A DNA stretch of 64,000 nucleotides. It comes from Oceanicella actignis (lineage in GTDB: Bacteria > Pseudomonadota > Alphaproteobacteria > Rhodobacterales > Rhodobacteraceae). The DNA is taken from contig NZ_VNHJ01000011.1 of the NCBI RefSeq assembly GCF_008124525.1, positions 1-64,000 on the forward strand, written 5' to 3'. Below are positions 6,765 through 17,117 of this stretch, in pieces (position 1 is the stretch's first letter; every line of letters starts with the position of its first letter). Position numbers and translations under genes: made by a program. The notes beneath the pieces were generated by a model. The model was not told the origin of the DNA and made no database searches. It saw only the letters and a list, made by a program, of their open reading frames with translations.

Positions 6765-9415
6765 TGCGCCGCCTCGTCTTCGCGCGCGCCGGCCGCGCCC
6801 TCGGCGGCCTCGTCGTCGCGCGCCAGGATCGCCGCCTGCGCCGCCGCCAGCCGCGCCACCGGCACGCGGAAGGGCGAGCACGAGACGTAGTCGAAGCCGG
6901 CCAGCTCGCAAAACCGCACCGAGGCCGGATCGCCGCCATGCTCGCCGCACAGACCGATCGAGACCGCCCCGTCCGCGGCGCGGGCGCGCTCGACGGCGAT
7001 CAGCATCAGCTCGCCCACCCCCTCGAGATCCAGCGTGTGGAAGGGGTCCTCGGGGAAGACGCCGGCATTGACGTAGTCGCGCATGAAGCGCCCCGCATCG
7101 TCGCGGCTCAGGCCATAGGTCATCTGCGTCAGGTCGTTGGTGCCGAAGCTGAGGAAATCGACGTCGCGCGCCAGATCGCCCGCCCGCAACGCGGCGCGGG
7201 GCGTCTCGACCATCACGCCGACGCGATAGCGCGGCGCGCGGCCGGTCTCGCGCGCGACCTCGGCCGCGACCTCGTCGATATGCCCGCGGATCAGCTGCGC
7301 CTCGCGCCGCGCCGAGACCAGGGGGATCATGATCTCGGGGTCGACGATCTGATCCCCATCCCAGGTTTCGGCCAGGGCCTCGAAGATCGCGCGCGCCTGC
7401 ATGCGGTAGATGTCGGGCAGCGTGACGCCCAGCCGGCAGCCGCGCTTGCCCAGCATGGGGTTGAACTCCTGCATGTCGGCGATGCGGCGGGCCAGCTCCT
7501 CGGCCGAAACGCCCATCTCGCGCGCCAGATCGGCGATCTCCTCCTCGCCATGGGGCAGGAACTCGTGCAAGGGCGGGTCCAGCAGGCGGATCGTCATGGG
7601 CCGGCCGCGCATCACGCGATAGAGCTCGGCGAAGTCGGCGCGCTGCATGGGCAGCAGCCGCTCGAGCGCGGCGCGGCGGTCCTCGTCGGACTGGGCCAGG
7701 ATCATGCGGCGCATGACGTTGATGCGCCCGCGCTCGAAGAACATGTGCTCGGTCCGGCACAGGCCGATGCCGTCGGCCGCGAAGCCCAGCGCCACGCGCG
7801 CGTCCTGCGCGGTGTCGGCGTTGGCGCGCACCTTCATGCGCCGCTCTTCGTCCGCCCATGCCATCAGCTGCGCCAGCGGGCCCGAGAACTCGGGCTGCAC
7901 CGTGGCCGCCGCCCCCGCCATCGCCTGCCCCGCGCCGCCGTCCACGGTCAGCATGTCGCCCTCGGCGAAGACGCGCCCGTCGGGCGCGCGCAGAACGCGC
8001 CGGGCGCGGTCGATGCTCAGCTCCGAGGCGCCCACCACCGCCGGCACGCCCAGCCCGCGCGCCACCACCGCCGCGTGCGAGGTCATGCCCCCCCGCAGCG
8101 TCAGCACCCCCGCCGCCGCGTGCATGCCGCGGATGTCCTCGGGGCTGGTCTCGACCCGCACCAGGATGGCGCGGGCGCCGCGGGCGGCGAAGGCCTCGGC
8201 GGCCTCGGCCGAGAAGGCCAGCGGCCCCGACGCCGCGCCCGGGCTGGCGGGCAGGCCGCGGGCAATCACGTCGCGCGGCGCGTCCGGGGCCAGCGTGGGG
8301 TGCAGCAGCTCGTTCAACATGCGCGGCTCGATGCGCAGCAGCGCCGCCCGGCGCCCGATCGCGCCGCCTTGCGCCAGGTCGACCGCGATGCGCACCGCCG
8401 CGCGCGGCGCGCGGCGCATGGGCTCGGCCGACAGGATGCGCAGCGCCCCGTTCTCGATGGTGAACTCGAGGTCATGCGCGTCGCCCAGCTCGTGCTCGAC
8501 GCGCTCGGCCAGCGCGCGCAGCGCGTCGGCGATCTGCGGCGCCGTCTCTTCGAGCGAGGGGGCGGCGGCGCCGGCGGCGATGCGCTCCTCGCGCCCCACC
8601 AGCACCGGCGCGCGCGCGCCCGACAGCGCGTCGTCGCCCTGCGCCTGCCACAGCATGCGCCCGGTCAGGAGCGGCGCGCCCGTGTTGGGATCGCGAAAGC
8701 CCGCCCGGCCCGCGCCGCTGAGCCCCTCGCCAAGGCCCATGGCCATGCTCTGCACGATCAGCGCCAGCCCGCCGCGCTCGGGCCCCCCGCGCGAGACGCG
8801 CAAGAGCCGCGCCGACACCGACGCCCAGGCGCGCGCCATGGCCTGCAGCGCGCCCTCGAGCTGCGCGCGCGGATCCTCGGGAAAGGGCGCGCCGGTCTCG
8901 TCCTCGACGATCTCGAGAAAGCGCGCGCACAGCCGCTCGAGCGCCGCGGCGTCCAGCTCGGCCTCGTCGGCGGCGCCGGCGTCCTTGAGCGCGTCGTGCA
9001 GCGCCGCCTCGAAGGCGTCGGCGTCCGCGCCCATCGCGCCCACCGCATAGCCCTGGATCAGGCGGCGGCGCGCGTCCAGCGCCGCCCGCAACCCCAGGCG
9101 CGCGGCCAGCGCGTCGAGCCGCCCCGCCCCCGCGCCGATGTCCAGCACCGCATGCGGCCCGCCCCAGGCCCGCTCGGCCGGGCTGGCGCGCACCGCCAGA
9201 AGCGCCTCGTCGCCCAGCCGTGCCAGCGCCGCGTCCAGCTCGCCCCCGAGCACGCGCGCGGGCGGCTCGTCGGCAAAGCGCGCCGCCGCCTCGGCCGAGA
9301 TCGCAAAGCCCGGCATGGTCGGCGCGCCCATGGCATGGAGCCGCGCCAGCGTCGCCGCCTTGCGCCCGAAGCTGGCGGGCGACGGCGCGCCCGGCGCATG
9401 AAGATCGCGGATCAT
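6761..9415 (-). CDS. ppdK: Pyruvate, phosphate dikinase
   Basis: 884 residues with this start, the normal size. It interconverts pyruvate, ATP and phosphate with phosphoenolpyruvate, AMP and pyrophosphate. It has an N-terminal ATP-grasp region, the swivelling phosphohistidine motif GGMTSHAAVVARG near residue 450, and a C-terminal PEP-binding barrel with GLCRTEHMFF and catalytic Cys in GLCGEHGGDP. The start MIRDLHAPG places the conserved FGRKAATLARL lid at the usual position. Its binding site is weak and the frame is open upstream, so another start is possible. Coupling to meaB links C3/C4 flux to acyl-CoA mutase activity. Confidence 0.92.
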   Translation of the reverse strand: MIRDLHAPGAPSPASFGRKAATLARLHAMGAPTMPGFAISAEAAARFADEPPARVLGGELDAALARLGDEALLAVRASPAERAWGGPHAVLDIGAGAGRLDALAARLGLRAALDARRRLIQGYAVGAMGADADAFEAALHDALKDAGAADEAELDAAALERLCARFLEIVEDETGAPFPEDPRAQLEGALQAMARAWASVSARLLRVSRGGPERGGLALIVQSMAMGLGEGLSGAGRAGFRDPNTGAPLLTGRMLWQAQGDDALSGARAPVLVGREERIAAGAAAPSLEETAPQIADALRALAERVEHELGDAHDLEFTIENGALRILSAEPMRRAPRAAVRIAVDLAQGGAIGRRAALLRIEPRMLNELLHPTLAPDAPRDVIARGLPASPGAASGPLAFSAEAAEAFAARGARAILVRVETSPEDIRGMHAAAGVLTLRGGMTSHAAVVARGLGVPAVVGASELSIDRARRVLRAPDGRVFAEGDMLTVDGGAGQAMAGAAATVQPEFSGPLAQLMAWADEERRMKVRANADTAQDARVALGFAADGIGLCRTEHMFFERGRINVMRRMILAQSDEDRRAALERLLPMQRADFAELYRVMRGRPMTIRLLDPPLHEFLPHGEEEIADLAREMGVSAEELARRIADMQEFNPMLGKRGCRLGVTLPDIYRMQARAIFEALAETWDGDQIVDPEIMIPLVSARREAQLIRGHIDEVAAEVARETGRAPRYRVGVMVETPRAALRAGDLARDVDFLSFGTNDLTQMTYGLSRDDAGRFMRDYVNAGVFPEDPFHTLDLEGVGELMLIAVERARAADGAVSIGLCGEHGGDPASVRFCELAGFDYVSCSPFRVPVARLAAAQAAILARDDEAAEGAAGAREDEAAQ

Positions 9416-9592
9416 GGTCTCGGCCAGCACGCGCCGCCCCCTTGTGAACGCCGTCCCGCGCCGGGCCTCGGCGCGGGGAACGGTCCCATTGTGCAGTGCG
9501 GCAAGCATAGCCCGGTCCGCGGCCGAGCGAAAGCGGCGCCTTCGCCGCATGCGGTCGAACGTTCCGCTGGTCGGAACGGAGCGGCCGCGCCG

Positions 9593-11653
9593 TCAGCCCT
9601 CGATCAGCGACAGATCCGCCGCCTGGCGCGTCACCGCGCGGATGCGGTTGAGCAGGCACAGCCGGTTGCGCCGCACCGCCGCGTTCGGGGCGTTTACCAC
9701 GACGGCCTCGAAGAAGGCGTCGATGGGGCCGCGCAGCGCCGCCATGGCGCGCATGGCGCGGGCGAAGTCCTCGGCCCCGAGCGCCTCGGCGATCTCGGCC
9801 TCGGCCCGGTCGAGCGCCTCGAACAGCGCGCGCTCGGGGCCGGGTTCGGCCAGCTCGGGCATCGGGTCGAGCGAGTATTCCACGCCGTCCTTCTTCTCTT
9901 CGGCCGCAAGGATGTTCGCCGCGCGCCGGTAGCCGGCCAGCAGGTTCGCGCCGTCGTCCTGCTCGAGAAAGGCCTGAAGCGCGCGCACCCGCCGCACCAG
10001 CAGCGCCACGTCGTCCTGCCCGCCCAGCGCGAAGCAGGCGTCGATCACGTCGTGCCGCACGCCCTCGGCGCGCAGATGCGCCTTGAGGCGCTCGGCGAAG
10101 AAGGCCATCAGATCGTCCGCGTCGCAGCGCGGATCGGCCTTGGCGAAGAGCGGGCGCAGGCGCAGCCTCAGGTCGTTCTCCAGCACGATGCGGATCACGC
10201 CCAGCGCCGCGCGGCGCAGCGCGAAGGGGTCCTTCGAGCCGGTCGGCTTCTCGTCGATGGCCCAGAAGCCGGCCAGCATGTCGATCTTGTCGGCCAGCGC
10301 CACCGCGACGCTGACCGGCGCCGTCGGGACCGCGTCGGACGGGCCCAGCGGCGCGTAATGCTCGGCGCAGGCGGCGGCGACCTCGGGGGCGTGGCCGGCC
10401 TCGAGCGCATAGCGCCGGCCCATCGCGCCCTGAAGCTCGGGGAACTCGTAGACCATCTCGGACGCAAGGTCGGCCTTGGCGATGCGCGCCGCCTCGGCCG
10501 CCATGTCGGGCTTGGCGCCGACCAGCGGCGCGATCTCGCGCGCCAGCGCCTCGATGCGCGCGATGCGCTCGGCCTGCGAGCCCAGCCGGCTGTGGAAGGT
10601 CACGTTCGCCAGCTTGCGCGCCATGCCCTCCAGCCCCTTCTCGCGCACCGCGCGCAGGTCGTTCTCCCAGAAGAACTTGGCGTCGGACAGCCGCGCCGAC
10701 AGCACCTTGCGGTTGCCCGCCAGGATCAGCGCGCCGTGATCGGGCGTCTCGACATTGGCGACGGTCACGAACTGCTCGATGCGGTCGGTGACGGGGTTGC
10801 GCACCGAGAAGAACTTCTGATGCTCCTTCATCGAGGCGCGCAGCACCTCGGGCGGCAGGTCGAGGAATTCGGGCGCGATGGGGCCCATCAGCGTCACCGG
10901 CCATTCGACCAGGCCCGCCACCTCTTCGAGCAGGCCCGGATCCTCGACCAGCTCCAGCCCCTGCGCGAAGGCCAGCGAGGCGGCGTCGGCCATGATGCGG
11001 CGCTTGCGCTCTTCGGGGTCGAGCACCACCTTCGCCGCCTCGAGCCGGGCGGCATAGTCCTCGAACGAGCGCACGGCGAAGGGTTCGGGCGCCATGAAGC
11101 GGTGGCCGCGCGCGACGTCGCCGGCGCGGATGCCGTCGATCTCGAGCGGGACCACGCGCGCGCCCTGATCGTCATGCAGGATGCACAGGATCGAATGCAG
11201 CGGCCGCACCCAGCGCAGCGCGCCCGCGCCCCAGCGCATGGATTTGGGCCAGGGGAAGGAACGGATCACCTCCTCCAGCGTCTCGGCCACCACCTCGTCG
11301 ACGTTGCGGCCGGGGCGCTCGATGACGGCGAACAGCACGCGGCCCTTCTTGTCCTCGCGCTCTTCCAGCTGCTCGCGCGTCAGGCCGGTGGCGCGCAAGA
11401 AGCCCTCGATCGCCTTTTGCGGCGCGTCGGCGCGCGGGCCGCGGCGCTCTTCGCGCACGGGGCGGGTGGCCTCGGGCAGGCCGGTCAGCGCCAGCGCCAG
11501 GCGCCGGGGCGTGGCGAAGGCGGCGGCATGGGCGTAGGTCACGCCGCGCTCGACCAGCCCGTCGGTCATCAGGCGGCGCAGGTCCTGCGCGGCGCGCGCC
11601 TGCATGCGGGCCGGGATTTCCTCGGAGAAGAGTTCGATCAGCAGATCGGGCAT
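9593..11653 (-). CDS. glyS: Glycyl-tRNA synthetase beta subunit
   Basis: 686 residues, full length. It starts with the family signature [18 protein letters not shown] and contains [17 protein letters not shown]. The C-terminal anticodon-binding region ends in [11 protein letters not shown]. With the alpha subunit it forms the bacterial alpha2-beta2 enzyme that charges tRNA-Gly. It follows DUF6446 and glyQ on the same strand with a 49-base gap, so the three genes probably form one transcript. Confidence 0.97.
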   Translation of the reverse strand: MPDLLIELFSEEIPARMQARAAQDLRRLMTDGLVERGVTYAHAAAFATPRRLALALTGLPEATRPVREERRGPRADAPQKAIEGFLRATGLTREQLEEREDKKGRVLFAVIERPGRNVDEVVAETLEEVIRSFPWPKSMRWGAGALRWVRPLHSILCILHDDQGARVVPLEIDGIRAGDVARGHRFMAPEPFAVRSFEDYAARLEAAKVVLDPEERKRRIMADAASLAFAQGLELVEDPGLLEEVAGLVEWPVTLMGPIAPEFLDLPPEVLRASMKEHQKFFSVRNPVTDRIEQFVTVANVETPDHGALILAGNRKVLSARLSDAKFFWENDLRAVREKGLEGMARKLANVTFHSRLGSQAERIARIEALAREIAPLVGAKPDMAAEAARIAKADLASEMVYEFPELQGAMGRRYALEAGHAPEVAAACAEHYAPLGPSDAVPTAPVSVAVALADKIDMLAGFWAIDEKPTGSKDPFALRRAALGVIRIVLENDLRLRLRPLFAKADPRCDADDLMAFFAERLKAHLRAEGVRHDVIDACFALGGQDDVALLVRRVRALQAFLEQDDGANLLAGYRRAANILAAEEKKDGVEYSLDPMPELAEPGPERALFEALDRAEAEIAEALGAEDFARAMRAMAALRGPIDAFFEAVVVNAPNAAVRRNRLCLLNRIRAVTRQAADLSLIEG

Positions 11654-11702
11654 GGCTTCGTCCTGGCATGGCGCGCGCGCGGCGCGGCTGAACTTGGATC
11701 GG

Positions 11703-12164
11703 TCATCGCGGCCGCTCGTCCGCGAAACGTTCGTTGAGCTGGCGCCACATGAAGGCGCGCCCGTCGGGGCGGTAGGCGATGATGCGGTCGAAGCCCTCGG
11801 GCGCGTCGCGCTCGGCGATCACGGCGCGCGCGGCGCCCGCCTCGAGATCGCGCGTCAGCGCGCCGGCGTCGAAGCATTCGAACCAGCCCGGCGCGACCAG
11901 CGGCCGCGGATCGGGCGCGGGCGCCAGCGCGTCCAGCGCCGCCGCCGCGGCGGGGGTCAGACGAAAGCAGGCGCGCATCTTGAGCGGGCTGGTCGGCGCG
12001 TCGATCCCCTCGAAATCCTCGACCGCCAGCGTCAGCCCCGCCGCCGTCACCTCGGCCGCGGGCGCCATCGGTTCGTAGAAGGCGCGGGTCTTGGACCACC
12101 ACATGGCCGCGCCGAACGCCGCCGCGAAGGCGATCAGCCCGATGGCGACGACCTTGCCGCGCAT
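11703..12164 (-). CDS. DUF6446 family protein
   Basis: 153 residues with one N-terminal membrane anchor or uncleaved signal ([19 protein letters not shown]). A predicted periplasmic domain follows, with paired Cys (RACFRL, FECFD) and the C-terminal [13 protein letters not shown] region. This family is recognised as a Rhodobacterales protein encoded between glyQ and glyS. Its function is unknown. It starts four bases after the glyQ stop, implying tight co-translation. Confidence 0.8.
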   Translation of the reverse strand: MRGKVVAIGLIAFAAAFGAAMWWSKTRAFYEPMAPAAEVTAAGLTLAVEDFEGIDAPTSPLKMRACFRLTPAAAAALDALAPAPDPRPLVAPGWFECFDAGALTRDLEAGAARAVIAERDAPEGFDRIIAYRPDGRAFMWRQLNERFADERPR

Positions 12165-12168
12165 GCGC

Positions 12169-13140
12169 TCAGGCCCCGACCGGCGCGGGGGCGCCCTGCC
12201 CGGCCTCCTCGGCCGCCTCGGCCTCTTCGGCGGCGACGAAGGCGTCGGCGCAGCGCTTGGCCAGCGCGCGCACGCGCGCGATGTAGGCCTGGCGCTCGGT
12301 CGGCGAGATCACGCCGCGCGCGTCCAGCAGGTTGAACAGGTGGCTGGCCTTGATGCACTGGTCATAGGCGGGCTGCGCCATGATGATGGTGCGCCCGGTC
12401 TTGGGATCGCGCGCGGGCTGGTCCAGGATCGCGGCGCATTCGCGCTCGGCGTCCTCGAAGTGGCGCAGCAGCATCTCGGTGTCGGCCACGTCGAAGTTCC
12501 AGCGCGAGTATTCGCGCTCGGCCCGGCGGAACACGTCGCCATAGCTGAGCGCGATGGGCGCGTCGGGGTCGTTGAAGGGCATGTCCATGACGTGATCGAC
12601 GCCCAGCACATACATCGCCAGCCGCTCGAGCCCGTAGGTCAGCTCGCCCGAGACCGGGCGGCAGTCATGCCCGCCCACCTGCTGGAAGTAGGTGAACTGG
12701 CTGACCTCCATGCCGTCGCACCAGACCTCCCAGCCCAGCCCCCACGCGCCCAGGGTCGGGCTTTCCCAGTCGTCCTCGACGAAGCGCACGTCGTGATGCG
12801 CCAGATCGATGCCGATCGCCTCGAGCGAGCCCAGATACAGGTCCTGCAGGTCCGGCGGGCTGGGCTTGATGAGCACCTGATACTGGTAATAGTGCTGCAG
12901 CCGGTTGGGGTTGTCGCCATAGCGCCCGTCGGTCGGCCGGCGCGAGGGCTGCACATAGGCCGCCGCCCAGGGCCGCGCGCCCAGCGCGCGCAGCGTGGTG
13001 GCCGGGTGGAAGGTGCCCGCGCCCACCTCCATGTCGTAGGGCTGGAGCACCGCGCAGCCCTTCGAGGCCCAGTAGTTCTGGAGCCTGAGGATGATCTCCT
13101 GGAACGAGCGCGGCGCGCCCGACTTGTCCGCTTGGGTCAT
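12169..13140 (-). CDS. glyQ: Glycyl-tRNA synthetase alpha subunit
   Basis: 323 residues, catalytic subunit of glycyl-tRNA synthetase. It contains [35 protein letters not shown] and [18 protein letters not shown], all diagnostic. First gene of the minus-strand glyQ-DUF6446-glyS unit. Its promoter must lie in the 147-base gap shared with the divergent iron permease gene. Confidence 0.97.
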   Translation of the reverse strand: MTQADKSGAPRSFQEIILRLQNYWASKGCAVLQPYDMEVGAGTFHPATTLRALGARPWAAAYVQPSRRPTDGRYGDNPNRLQHYYQYQVLIKPSPPDLQDLYLGSLEAIGIDLAHHDVRFVEDDWESPTLGAWGLGWEVWCDGMEVSQFTYFQQVGGHDCRPVSGELTYGLERLAMYVLGVDHVMDMPFNDPDAPIALSYGDVFRRAEREYSRWNFDVADTEMLLRHFEDAERECAAILDQPARDPKTGRTIIMAQPAYDQCIKASHLFNLLDARGVISPTERQAYIARVRALAKRCADAFVAAEEAEAAEEAGQGAPAPVGA

Positions 13141-13287
13141 GAGTTGCGCATCCCGGCTGGACGCCGCCCGGCGCGGCGCGCGCGGAACCTAGCCGCGCCC
13201 GCGGGCAAGGTCAACGCGCGGCCGTGGGCGCGCGGCGCGGCGGTCTTGGCTCTGGACAGCCGCGCCGGGGCGCGGTATCGGCCGGAC

Positions 13288-14973
13288 ATGACCGAGAATT
13301 TTGATCTGGAAAAGCCCCGCCGCGCCCTGCCCGCCATCGACGGGTGGACCGTGGCCTCGCTGGCGCTCGGGCTGGCGCTGGCGATGCCGCTGATCTCGGT
13401 GGCGGCGATGGCGCTGTTCCCGTCCGAGAACATCTGGCCGCACCTTCTGGCCACCGTTCTGCCGCGCTATGTGGGCAACTCGCTGATCCTCATGGCGGCG
13501 GTCGGGGCGGGCACGGCGATGATCGGGGTCGGCGCCGCCTGGCTGGTGGTCATGAAGCGCTTTCCGCTGCGCGGCGTTCTGGAATGGGCGCTGCTCGCGC
13601 CGCTGGCCATGCCGGCCTATATCGGCGCCTACGCGCTGGTCGACTTCCTGGAATATGCCGGCCCCGTGCAGACCGCCCTGCGCGCCGCCTTCGGCTGGAG
13701 CTCGGCGCGCGACTACTGGTTCCCCGAGATCCGCTCGCTGGGCTCGGCCTGCGCGGTGTTCACGCTGACGCTCTACCCCTACGTCTATCTCATGGCCCGC
13801 GCCGCCTTCCGCGAGCAATCGGTCTGCGCGCTCGAGGTCTCGCGCTCGCTGGGCTGCGGGCCGTGGGGCAGCTTCTTTCGCGTGGCGCTGCCGCTGGCGC
13901 GCCCGGCCGTCGCCGCCGGCGCCGCCATCGCCATGATGGAGACGCTCAACGATTTCGGCGCGGTCGACTACTTCGCCGTGCAGACGCTGACCACGGGCGT
14001 CTTCTCGGTCTGGCTCGAAAGCCACAACGCCGGCGGCGCGGCGCAGATCTCGAGCGTCACGCTGATCTTCGTGCTGGCGCTTCTGGGGCTGGAAAGCGCG
14101 TCGCGGCGCGGGCGGCGCTATCACAACATGTCGCGCCGCTACCGCCCCATCGAGGGCGAAGAGCTGGGCCCCGTCTGGCGCTGGATCGCGACGCTGGCCT
14201 GCCTGACGCCGGTGACGCTGGGCTTCCTGCTGCCGGCCGGCATCATGGCCGACCACGCCCTGACCGAGACCCAGGCCTGGCGCGACCCGGATCTGTGGCG
14301 CGCGGCGGCGAACACGGCGATGCTGGCGGGCGCGGCGGCGGCGGTGTCCTGCGCGGCGGGGGTGACGCTGGTCTATGGCGCGCGGGTGTCGCGCTCGGGC
14401 GCGCCGCGCATGGTGGCGCGGCTGGCGGCGCTGGGCTACGCTGCGCCCGGCGCGGTGCTGGCGGTGGGCATCCTGTTCCCCTTCGCGGCGATCGACGACG
14501 CCCTGGCCGACGCGGCGCTGGCGCTGACGGGGCATGATCCGGGGCTGCTGCTGACCGGCTCGGCGGCGGCGCTGGTCTTCGCCTATGTGGTGCGCTTCGC
14601 GGCCATCGCCTATGGCTCGATCGACAGCGCCTTCGGACGCGTCACCCCCTCGATGGAGGCCGCCGCCCGCGCGCTGGGCGAGACGCGCGCGGGCGCGCTC
14701 AAGCGGGTGCATCTGCCGCTGATCCGCGGCTCGGTGCTGACCGCGGCGCTGCTGATCTTCGTCGACAGCGCCAAGGAGCTGCCCGCCACGCTGCTGCTGC
14801 GCCCGTTCAATTTCGAGACGCTGGCCACCGCCGTCTACAACGCCGCCTCGCTCGAGGACATCGGCGGCGCGGCGCCGCCGGCGCTGGCGATCGTGCTGGT
14901 GGGGCTGGCGCCGGTGGCGCTGCTGATGCGCTCGCTGCGCCATTCGCGCCCCGGCGAGCAGCCGGGCCGCTGA
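13288..14973 (+). CDS. fbpB: Fe3+ ABC transporter permease, two fused permease domains
   Basis: 561 residues with about twelve hydrophobic segments. Two permease modules each carry an EAA-type loop for docking the ATPase: SRSLGCGPWGSFFRVALPLARP near residue 190 and ARALGETRAGALKRVHLPLIR near 470. The fused arrangement is typical of FbpB/SfuB/AfuB ferric-iron importers of the inner membrane. No ATPase or binding protein adjoins it. A ferric-binding protein of the matching family lies at 62738-63751. The ATG has no strong binding site. The hydrophobic core starts near residue 20, which supports this start. Confidence 0.88.
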   Translation: MTENFDLEKPRRALPAIDGWTVASLALGLALAMPLISVAAMALFPSENIWPHLLATVLPRYVGNSLILMAAVGAGTAMIGVGAAWLVVMKRFPLRGVLEWALLAPLAMPAYIGAYALVDFLEYAGPVQTALRAAFGWSSARDYWFPEIRSLGSACAVFTLTLYPYVYLMARAAFREQSVCALEVSRSLGCGPWGSFFRVALPLARPAVAAGAAIAMMETLNDFGAVDYFAVQTLTTGVFSVWLESHNAGGAAQISSVTLIFVLALLGLESASRRGRRYHNMSRRYRPIEGEELGPVWRWIATLACLTPVTLGFLLPAGIMADHALTETQAWRDPDLWRAAANTAMLAGAAAAVSCAAGVTLVYGARVSRSGAPRMVARLAALGYAAPGAVLAVGILFPFAAIDDALADAALALTGHDPGLLLTGSAAALVFAYVVRFAAIAYGSIDSAFGRVTPSMEAAARALGETRAGALKRVHLPLIRGSVLTAALLIFVDSAKELPATLLLRPFNFETLATAVYNAASLEDIGGAAPPALAIVLVGLAPVALLMRSLRHSRPGEQPGR

Positions 14974-15038
14974 ACAAGGCGCGGGCGTCGGGCGCGGGCG
15001 TTGACGGCGCGCCGCGCGCAAGGCTACACCGGCGCCAC

Positions 15039-15114
15039 GCCGGCGTAGCTCAACTGGCAGAGCAGCGCTCTTGTAAAGCGAAGGTTGCAGGTTCGATTCC
15101 TGTCGCCGGCGCCG
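15039..15114 (+). tRNA. tRNA-Thr (anticodon TGT)
   Basis: Acceptor GCCGGCG (15039-15045) pairs with CGCCGGC (15104-15110). The D stem is GCTC/GAGC. The anticodon loop CTTGTAA (15070-15076) gives TGT for threonine ACA codons. The T arm is GCAGG-TTCGATT-CCTGT. The first anticodon-stem pair is a G-A mismatch, which is not unusual for this isoacceptor. The terminal CCA is not encoded (GCCG follows). Confidence 0.95.
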
Positions 15115-15136
15115 TCGCCCGGACCGCGCAAGCGAA

Positions 15137-15164
15137 ACGGGCGGCCCCTTGCGGCGCCGCCCGT
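15137..15164. terminator. Hairpin between convergent tRNA-Thr and ene-reductase gene
   Basis: ACGGGCGGC and GCCGCCCGT form a 9-bp perfect stem with a 10-base loop. On the minus strand it is followed by TTTCGCTT, a weak T-rich tail, so it most likely ends the reductase transcript. It may also serve the tRNA. Confidence 0.5.
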
Positions 15165-15171
15165 CAAGGCG

Positions 15172-16272
15172 TCAGGCCTCGGCCAGCTGATCCAGCGTCG
15201 GATAATCGGTGTAGCCCTTCGCCCCGCCGCCATAGAGCGTGCTCGCATCGAGCGGGTTGAGCGGCGCGCCGCGGCGCAGGCGCTCGACCAGATCGGGGTT
15301 CGAGATGAAGGGCCGCCCGAACGCGACCAGATCGGCATAGCCCGATTCGACCGCCTTCATCGCCATCTCGCGGTCATAGCCGTTGTTGACCATCCATGCG
15401 CCGCGGAAGGCCTTGCGCAGCGCCGTCAGATCCACCCCCTCGGGCAGGTCGCGCGGGCCGCCGGTCTGGCCCTCGACCAGGTGCAGATAGGCCAGCCCGA
15501 ACGGATCGAGCCGCGCGACCACATGCTCGGCCAGCGCCTTGGGGTTGCTGTCGGCGGCGTCGTTGACCGTCGAGAAGGGGCTGACGCGCACGCCCACGCG
15601 GCCGGCCGGGACCTCGGCCAGGATCGCCTCCACCGCCTCGACCAGAAGGCGCGAGCGGTTCTCGAGCGAGCCGCCATAGGCGTCGTCGCGGTCGTTCACG
15701 CCGTCCTTCAGGAACTGGTCGATCAGATAGCCGTTGGCCGCGTGCAGCTCGACGCCGTCGAACCCGGCCTCCATGGCGTTGCGCGCCGCGGCGCGGTAGT
15801 CGGCGAGGATGCGCGGGATCTCCGAGGCCTCGAGCCGGCGCGGCGCCGAGGTGTCGACGAAGTCCTTGCCGTCGAAGGTCTTGGCCTTGGCCGGCCGGTC
15901 GGTCGAGCTGACCGGCGCCTGCCCGCCCGGCTGCAGCGACACATGCGAGATCCGCCCCACATGCCACAGCTGCACGAAGATCTTGCCGCCGCGCGCATGC
16001 ACCGCATCGACCACCTTGCGCCAGGCGGCGACCTGCGTGGGCGAGTAGATGCCCGGCGTCCAGGCATAGCCCTTGCCCTCGGGGCTGATCTGCGAGGCCT
16101 CCGTGATGATGAGCCCCGCCGAGGCGCGCTGGGCGTAATATTCGGCCGTCAGGTCGGTCACGGCGTCGGTGGCCGGATCGGCGCGGTTGCGCGTCAGCGG
16201 CGCCATCACGACGCGGTTGGCCAGATCGACTTCGCCCACGCGAACGGGCTGGAAAAGGGGATGTTCGCTCAT
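15172..16272 (-). CDS. nemA: Alkene reductase, old yellow enzyme family (NemA-like)
   Basis: 366-residue FMN-dependent ene-reductase. It has the N-terminal NRVVMAPLTRNR, the FMN-binding LHAANGYLIDQFLKDGVNDR segment near residue 180 and a late FGRPFISNPDLVERL. Enzymes of this type use NAD(P)H to reduce electrophilic alkenes, nitrate esters and N-ethylmaleimide. It lies 149 bases downstream of a TetR gene on the same strand, an arrangement like nemR-nemA, so electrophile-induced expression is inferred. The physiological substrate cannot be read from sequence. Confidence 0.92.
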   Translation of the reverse strand: MSEHPLFQPVRVGEVDLANRVVMAPLTRNRADPATDAVTDLTAEYYAQRASAGLIITEASQISPEGKGYAWTPGIYSPTQVAAWRKVVDAVHARGGKIFVQLWHVGRISHVSLQPGGQAPVSSTDRPAKAKTFDGKDFVDTSAPRRLEASEIPRILADYRAAARNAMEAGFDGVELHAANGYLIDQFLKDGVNDRDDAYGGSLENRSRLLVEAVEAILAEVPAGRVGVRVSPFSTVNDAADSNPKALAEHVVARLDPFGLAYLHLVEGQTGGPRDLPEGVDLTALRKAFRGAWMVNNGYDREMAMKAVESGYADLVAFGRPFISNPDLVERLRRGAPLNPLDASTLYGGGAKGYTDYPTLDQLAEA

Positions 16273-16373
16273 GTCTGCTTCCTTGCGGTTGTTGGAAGGA
16301 TGGGTTTCGGGGTTCGACGTGCGGGCTGGCGCGGGGGCGGTTCTGCGCGTCGCTTCCGGGGGCGGCTCATTCA

Positions 16374-16387
16374 GGACCGATCAGTCC
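16374..16387. promoter_or_regulatory. Imperfect operator-like repeat before the ene-reductase
   Basis: GGAC, six bases, GTCC in the gap between the TetR gene and the reductase gene. It shares GGACCG and GTCC with the palindrome in the TetR promoter, so it could be a second, weaker TetR site. The arms are only 4 bp, so chance is quite possible. Confidence 0.25.
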
Positions 16388-16421
16388 AGAACGAGCCCCG
16401 CGAAAACGGCGCCCCCGACAT

Positions 16422-17111
16422 TCAGCCCGAGGAAGGCGATGGCGGTCCCTCCGCTTCGGCGCCCGGCCGGTCGGCGGCGGCGGGCGGCGCCGCCAGGCGG
16501 CGCGCCTCCTGGGCGATGGCGCGCAGCGTGCGCGCCGGCGCCCCCGCCTTGCCCAGCGTCGCCGCGCCCAGCGACAGGGCCACCAGCGCGCTGGCCCGCT
16601 CGCGCGCCCGCGCCGGTTCGACCGCGGCCAGGGTGCGTTCGGCCAGATCCTCGAGCGCGCGCATGTGCGCGCGGCCGATGGCCGCCACCTCGGGGTCGGC
16701 GGGGGCAAGCTCGGTCAGGCAGTTGACCATGAAGCAGCCCTTGGCCTGCGCCGCGCGCGGCGCCAGCGCCTCGGCCAGCGCGATCGCCGCCGCGCGCGCG
16801 TCGGGCGCATCGCGCAAGATCTGCTCGAGCGCCGCACGCCGCCCGCGCGCATAGGATTCGATCGCCGCCACCAACGCGCCCCGCTTCGAGCCAAGCCAGG
16901 CGTAGAAGCTCGAGCGGCTCAGGCCCATGGCGCGGGTCAGCTCCTCGAGCGAGGCGGCCTCGAAGCCCCGGGTCCAGAAAACCTCCAGCGCCGCGGCCAG
17001 GGCGGCGTCCTCGTCGAAGGCGCGCGGGCGGCCGGGACCGCAAGGCGCCGCCGCCGCGGCCGAAGGCCGGGCGCGCCGCGCGTCGGGGGCGATGTCGTCG
17101 GGCGTGCTCAT
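16422..17111 (-). CDS. TetR/AcrR family regulator, probable NemR-like repressor
   Basis: 229 residues. The helix-turn-helix SLEELTRAMGLSRSSFYAWLGSK lies near residues 54-76. The ligand domain has two close cysteines, C126 and C131 (GCFMVNC). Electrophile-sensing TetR proteins such as NemR respond through cysteines, and the downstream gene is an ene-reductase, so a role as its thiol-responsive repressor is inferred. Its promoter contains a 13-bp palindrome, suggesting autorepression. The C-terminal 20 residues are Ala/Pro/Gly-rich. Confidence 0.85.
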   Translation of the reverse strand: MSTPDDIAPDARRARPSAAAAAPCGPGRPRAFDEDAALAAALEVFWTRGFEAASLEELTRAMGLSRSSFYAWLGSKRGALVAAIESYARGRRAALEQILRDAPDARAAAIALAEALAPRAAQAKGCFMVNCLTELAPADPEVAAIGRAHMRALEDLAERTLAAVEPARARERASALVALSLGAATLGKAGAPARTLRAIAQEARRLAAPPAAADRPGAEAEGPPSPSSG

Positions 17112-17117
17112 GGGCCT

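Noticed and set aside
6764-11737. Open frame of more than 1,600 codons on the plus strand, antisense to ppdK and glyS
   Set aside because: Stops are rare in such GC-rich DNA. The translation is Arg/Gly/His-rich with no domain, while the minus strand encodes two clear enzymes.
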